Assembly (NCBI GenBank): GCA_900753285.1
Contig: CAADYN010000118.1
Coordinates: 1 to 15,546, forward strand
Reading direction: 5' to 3'
Length of the DNA: 15,546 bases
From: Clostridia bacterium
GTDB lineage: Bacteria > Bacillota > Clostridia > Oscillospirales > CAG-272
The first letter of the stretch is position 1, and each line of letters opens with the position of its first letter. Positions 13,696-15,546 of this stretch are shown piece by piece. The notes under the pieces were generated by a model that worked only from the letters and a program-made list of their open reading frames with translations, did not search any database and was not told where the DNA came from. Both the position numbers and the translations under genes were made by a program.

Positions 13696-15084
13696 ATGAA
13701 AACCGTTTGCGCTGTTTCTACGCCGAGGGGTAAGGGCGGTATCGCTGTCGTCCGCGTGTCCGGAGATGATGCATTCCGCGTCGCTCTATCCGTTTTTAAA
13801 CCGAAATTCGCTTCAATATCACCTGATGATATCGACAAAAAATACTTCCGACGCGCGCTGTTCGGGCAGATTTTTTCTTCCGACGATGAGCCTGTCGACG
13901 AGGGTATCCTTGTGCTCTACAAAGGTCCTGCGTCGTTCACAGGCGAGGATATGGCGGAAATCTCCTGTCACGGCGGCACGGCGGTCACGGAAGAGGTTTT
14001 ACTCAGCTGCGTTTCGCACGGCGCGGCTTTGGCAGGTCCGGGGGAGTTCACCAAGCGCAGCTTCCTTGCGGGCAAGCTCTCGCTCACCGAAGCTGAGGCG
14101 GTCGGACAGCTCATCGATGCGGACACGGGCGACAAGGTTCGTCTTGCGGCGGGCGCTATGTCAGGCAGTGTGAGTCGGGAGCTTTGTGCGATTTACGACA
14201 GCCTGACCGACGTTATGACCGCGCTCTACGCCGCCATCGACTACCCGGAAGAGGACGTGGGCGACGAGGGAGAGCGCAACATCGCACGTGTGATTTCTTC
14301 TGCGCTTGACAGAGTTTCGGCTCTCCTTTCGACCTACAAAACGGGGCGCGCGATATCCGAGGGGGTAAAAACCTGCATATGCGGCAAGCCGAACGTCGGA
14401 AAAAGCTCCCTTTTCAACGCGATTGTGGGCGAGGAGAGCGCGATAGTCACGAGCATTCCGGGAACGACGCGCGACATACTCCGTGAAAACGTCAGCTTCG
14501 GCGGAATTACGCTGCGGCTCTCCGACACTGCGGGAATGCACGAATCGGACGACACGGTGGAGCGGTTCGGGATAGAGCGTGCGGAGCGGGAGATATCGTC
14601 GGCGGAGCTTGTGCTTGCGGTGTTTGACACTTCCGCCCCTCTCACGGAAGAGGACGAGCGTATAATAGAGGCGGCAAAGTCGTCGGGCGCGGCGGTTATT
14701 GCGGTGCTAAATAAAGCTGACGCGGAGGAAAACGCTGATGTGGCGGGGAGAATCCGTGCGGAATTCGGAAAAGCTGTCCGCATCAGCGCGAAGTGCGGCG
14801 ACGGCATGGACGCTCTCGCGGAAGAGGTGGGAGGACTGTACGGCAGGGGGGAGATAGACCTCAGGCGCGACGCGGTGATATGGGACGCAAGACAGCGGGA
14901 GATACTTCTGCACTGTCGGGACTCCCTCTCGCGGGCGAAAACTGCGGTGGAAGGCGGGGATCCCTTGGACTGCGTCTGCACGCTTGTGGAGGAGTCGATG
15001 GCGTATCTCTCCGAGACGGACGGGCGCAGTGTGGGAGAAGAGATAGTGAACGAGGTATTCAAACGCTTTTGTGTAGGAAAATAG
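13696..15084 (+). CDS. mnmE: tRNA uridine-5-carboxymethylaminomethyl(34) synthesis GTPase MnmE
   Basis: MnmE, with MnmG, builds the 5-carboxymethylaminomethyl group on U34 of tRNAs reading NNA/NNG codons. The 462 residues are full length. The N-terminal tetrahydrofolate-binding domain covers 1–117, with TPRGKGGIAVVRVSG at 9–23. A helical domain follows at 118–213, then the G domain with G1 GKPNVGKS at 230–237, switch TTRD at 257–260, DTAG at 277–280, NKAD at 339–342 and SAK at 364–366. The C terminus ends FCVGK with the conserved cysteine at 459 (usual form FC[IV]GK). A GAGGT ribosome binding site lies 7 nt before the ATG. mnmG, the usual next gene, does not follow in the window; a hairpin repeat does. 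Confidence 0.97.
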   Translation: MKTVCAVSTPRGKGGIAVVRVSGDDAFRVALSVFKPKFASISPDDIDKKYFRRALFGQIFSSDDEPVDEGILVLYKGPASFTGEDMAEISCHGGTAVTEEVLLSCVSHGAALAGPGEFTKRSFLAGKLSLTEAEAVGQLIDADTGDKVRLAAGAMSGSVSRELCAIYDSLTDVMTALYAAIDYPEEDVGDEGERNIARVISSALDRVSALLSTYKTGRAISEGVKTCICGKPNVGKSSLFNAIVGEESAIVTSIPGTTRDILRENVSFGGITLRLSDTAGMHESDDTVERFGIERAEREISSAELVLAVFDTSAPLTEEDERIIEAAKSSGAAVIAVLNKADAEENADVAGRIRAEFGKAVRISAKCGDGMDALAEEVGGLYGRGEIDLRRDAVIWDARQREILLHCRDSLSRAKTAVEGGDPLDCVCTLVEESMAYLSETDGRSVGEEIVNEVFKRFCVGK

Positions 15085-15546
15085 AAAGAGCGTCAGCTCC
15101 TTCTACCTTGGCTGCGTCACCCTTATGGGAAACGAAATTTAGTGCGCAAGAAAGAGCGCAGCTAATTTCTTTACCTTAGACGACTATAGCCTTCTAAGAG
15201 ACTTCCCTCTGTAAGTTTCACTTAAGATTTAAGTGAGAAAAAGAAGAAAAGACTTGCGTCTTTTCGATTTATTAGTCCACTCCGCGTGGGGCGCCCTTTT
15301 CCGAACTAGCGTAGCTGTTCAGGGAACACAGAGAGGCTCAAACGCCTGCCCCTTGCACTTACTATGTAAGTGCGGAGTACCGGCTTCCGGTGGAGTTTGG
15401 CTGATATGGTTAGCTTTTATCCCCGCACACTGTTTCCGATTAGTCGCGCGGTTTTGCGTAAGATGTAGTAGTGGAGCATAAAATGTACGCGCGGTGAGTT
15501 TTGGGGCGCGATGAAGCATAAGCCTTAGTAGTGTAGTTAGAATGAC
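15082..15546 (+). repeat. Multi-hairpin intergenic repeat, copy 3 (cut by window end)
   Basis: This copy begins at the mnmE stop codon. TAGAAAGAGC (15082–15091, including the TAG stop) pairs with GCTCCTTCTA (15096–15105) with one mismatch. A second, related start module lies at about 15147–15175. The further hairpins are CTTAGA/TCTAAG (15175–15198), a CACTTAA…TTAAGTG stem near 15218–15235, GAAAAGAC/GTCTTTTC (15246–15265), CCAC/GTGG (15277–15289), a bulged GAAC-AGC/GCT-GTTC stem (15303–15320), GCACTTAC/GTAAGTGC (15355–15373), and ACCGG/CCGGT near 15379–15391. From 15147 on it aligns with copy 1 and from about 15245 with copy 2. No coding function is supported. Confidence 0.85.

Noticed and set aside
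14282..14297. CACGTG core within mnmE as a second parS
   Set aside because: The flanking bases do not match the parS arms; only the central hexamer agrees.
15082..15105. First hairpin after mnmE as an intrinsic terminator
   Set aside because: The stem is not followed by a T run, so a standard intrinsic terminator is not supported.
15233..15481. Open frame in repeat copy 3 whose product resembles that of copy 2 (shared words such as NACPLHL and CKCGVP)
   Set aside because: The resemblance follows from the nucleotide repeat. Most differences between the copies in this frame alter the amino acid, and copy 1 has an extra base that breaks the frame. No ribosome binding site or protein family is evident.

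Overview
The window looks like an origin-proximal chromosome segment of a Clostridia-type Firmicute, possibly an Oscillospiraceae/Ruminococcaceae-like gut or rumen lineage. The evidence is the combination of a Noc-type ParB homologue, rsmG and mnmE, a zapA–U32 peptidase pair, a DUF4321-like membrane protein beside maf and mreBCD, a UgtP-like diacylglycerol glycosyltransferase, strong Shine-Dalgarno sites and A-type promoters. The species-level assignment is inference. No phage, plasmid, transposase or CRISPR genes are visible.

Layout. From 297 to 3916 the minus strand carries a short operon: a flavin reductase-like protein (TTG start), a UgtP-like glycosyltransferase and rsmG, coupled by overlaps. 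A strong terminator follows, then noc with its own promoter. From 3917 to 4861 no gene is supported. This gap holds a multi-hairpin repeat and a 19-bp direct repeat. From 4862 to 12695 a nine-gene minus-strand unit runs in transcription order zapA, U32 peptidase, dut, DUF4321-like, maf, mreB, mreC, mreD, dus, driven at least partly by a promoter upstream of zapA. A GNAT acetyltransferase (12874–13404) and a tRNA with anticodon CAT (13469–13542) lie upstream on the same strand. The tRNA promoter is divergent from that of mnmE (13696–15084, plus strand).

How the genes fit together. Most are housekeeping. MreB, MreC and MreD organise lateral wall synthesis and ZapA supports the FtsZ ring. Noc couples the nucleoid to division-site choice. 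The UgtP-like enzyme makes glycolipid and, in Bacillus, also links division to nutrients. RsmG, Dus, MnmE and the U32 protein modify RNA, while Maf and Dut clean nucleotide pools. A near-perfect parS site (15 of 16 bases) lies directly downstream of mreC, so a centromere element of the ParABS system is embedded in the cell-shape operon.

The least ordinary feature is a family of modular, hairpin-rich intergenic repeats: about 300–460 bp at each end of the window (in opposite orientations, each abutting the stop codon of noc or mnmE), about 390 bp at 3991–4380, and a 38-bp fragment at 12794–12831. Stems change sequence between copies while staying complementary, and copies differ by gain or loss of whole hairpins. 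This suggests selection or propagation at the level of structure. I do not recognise the family.
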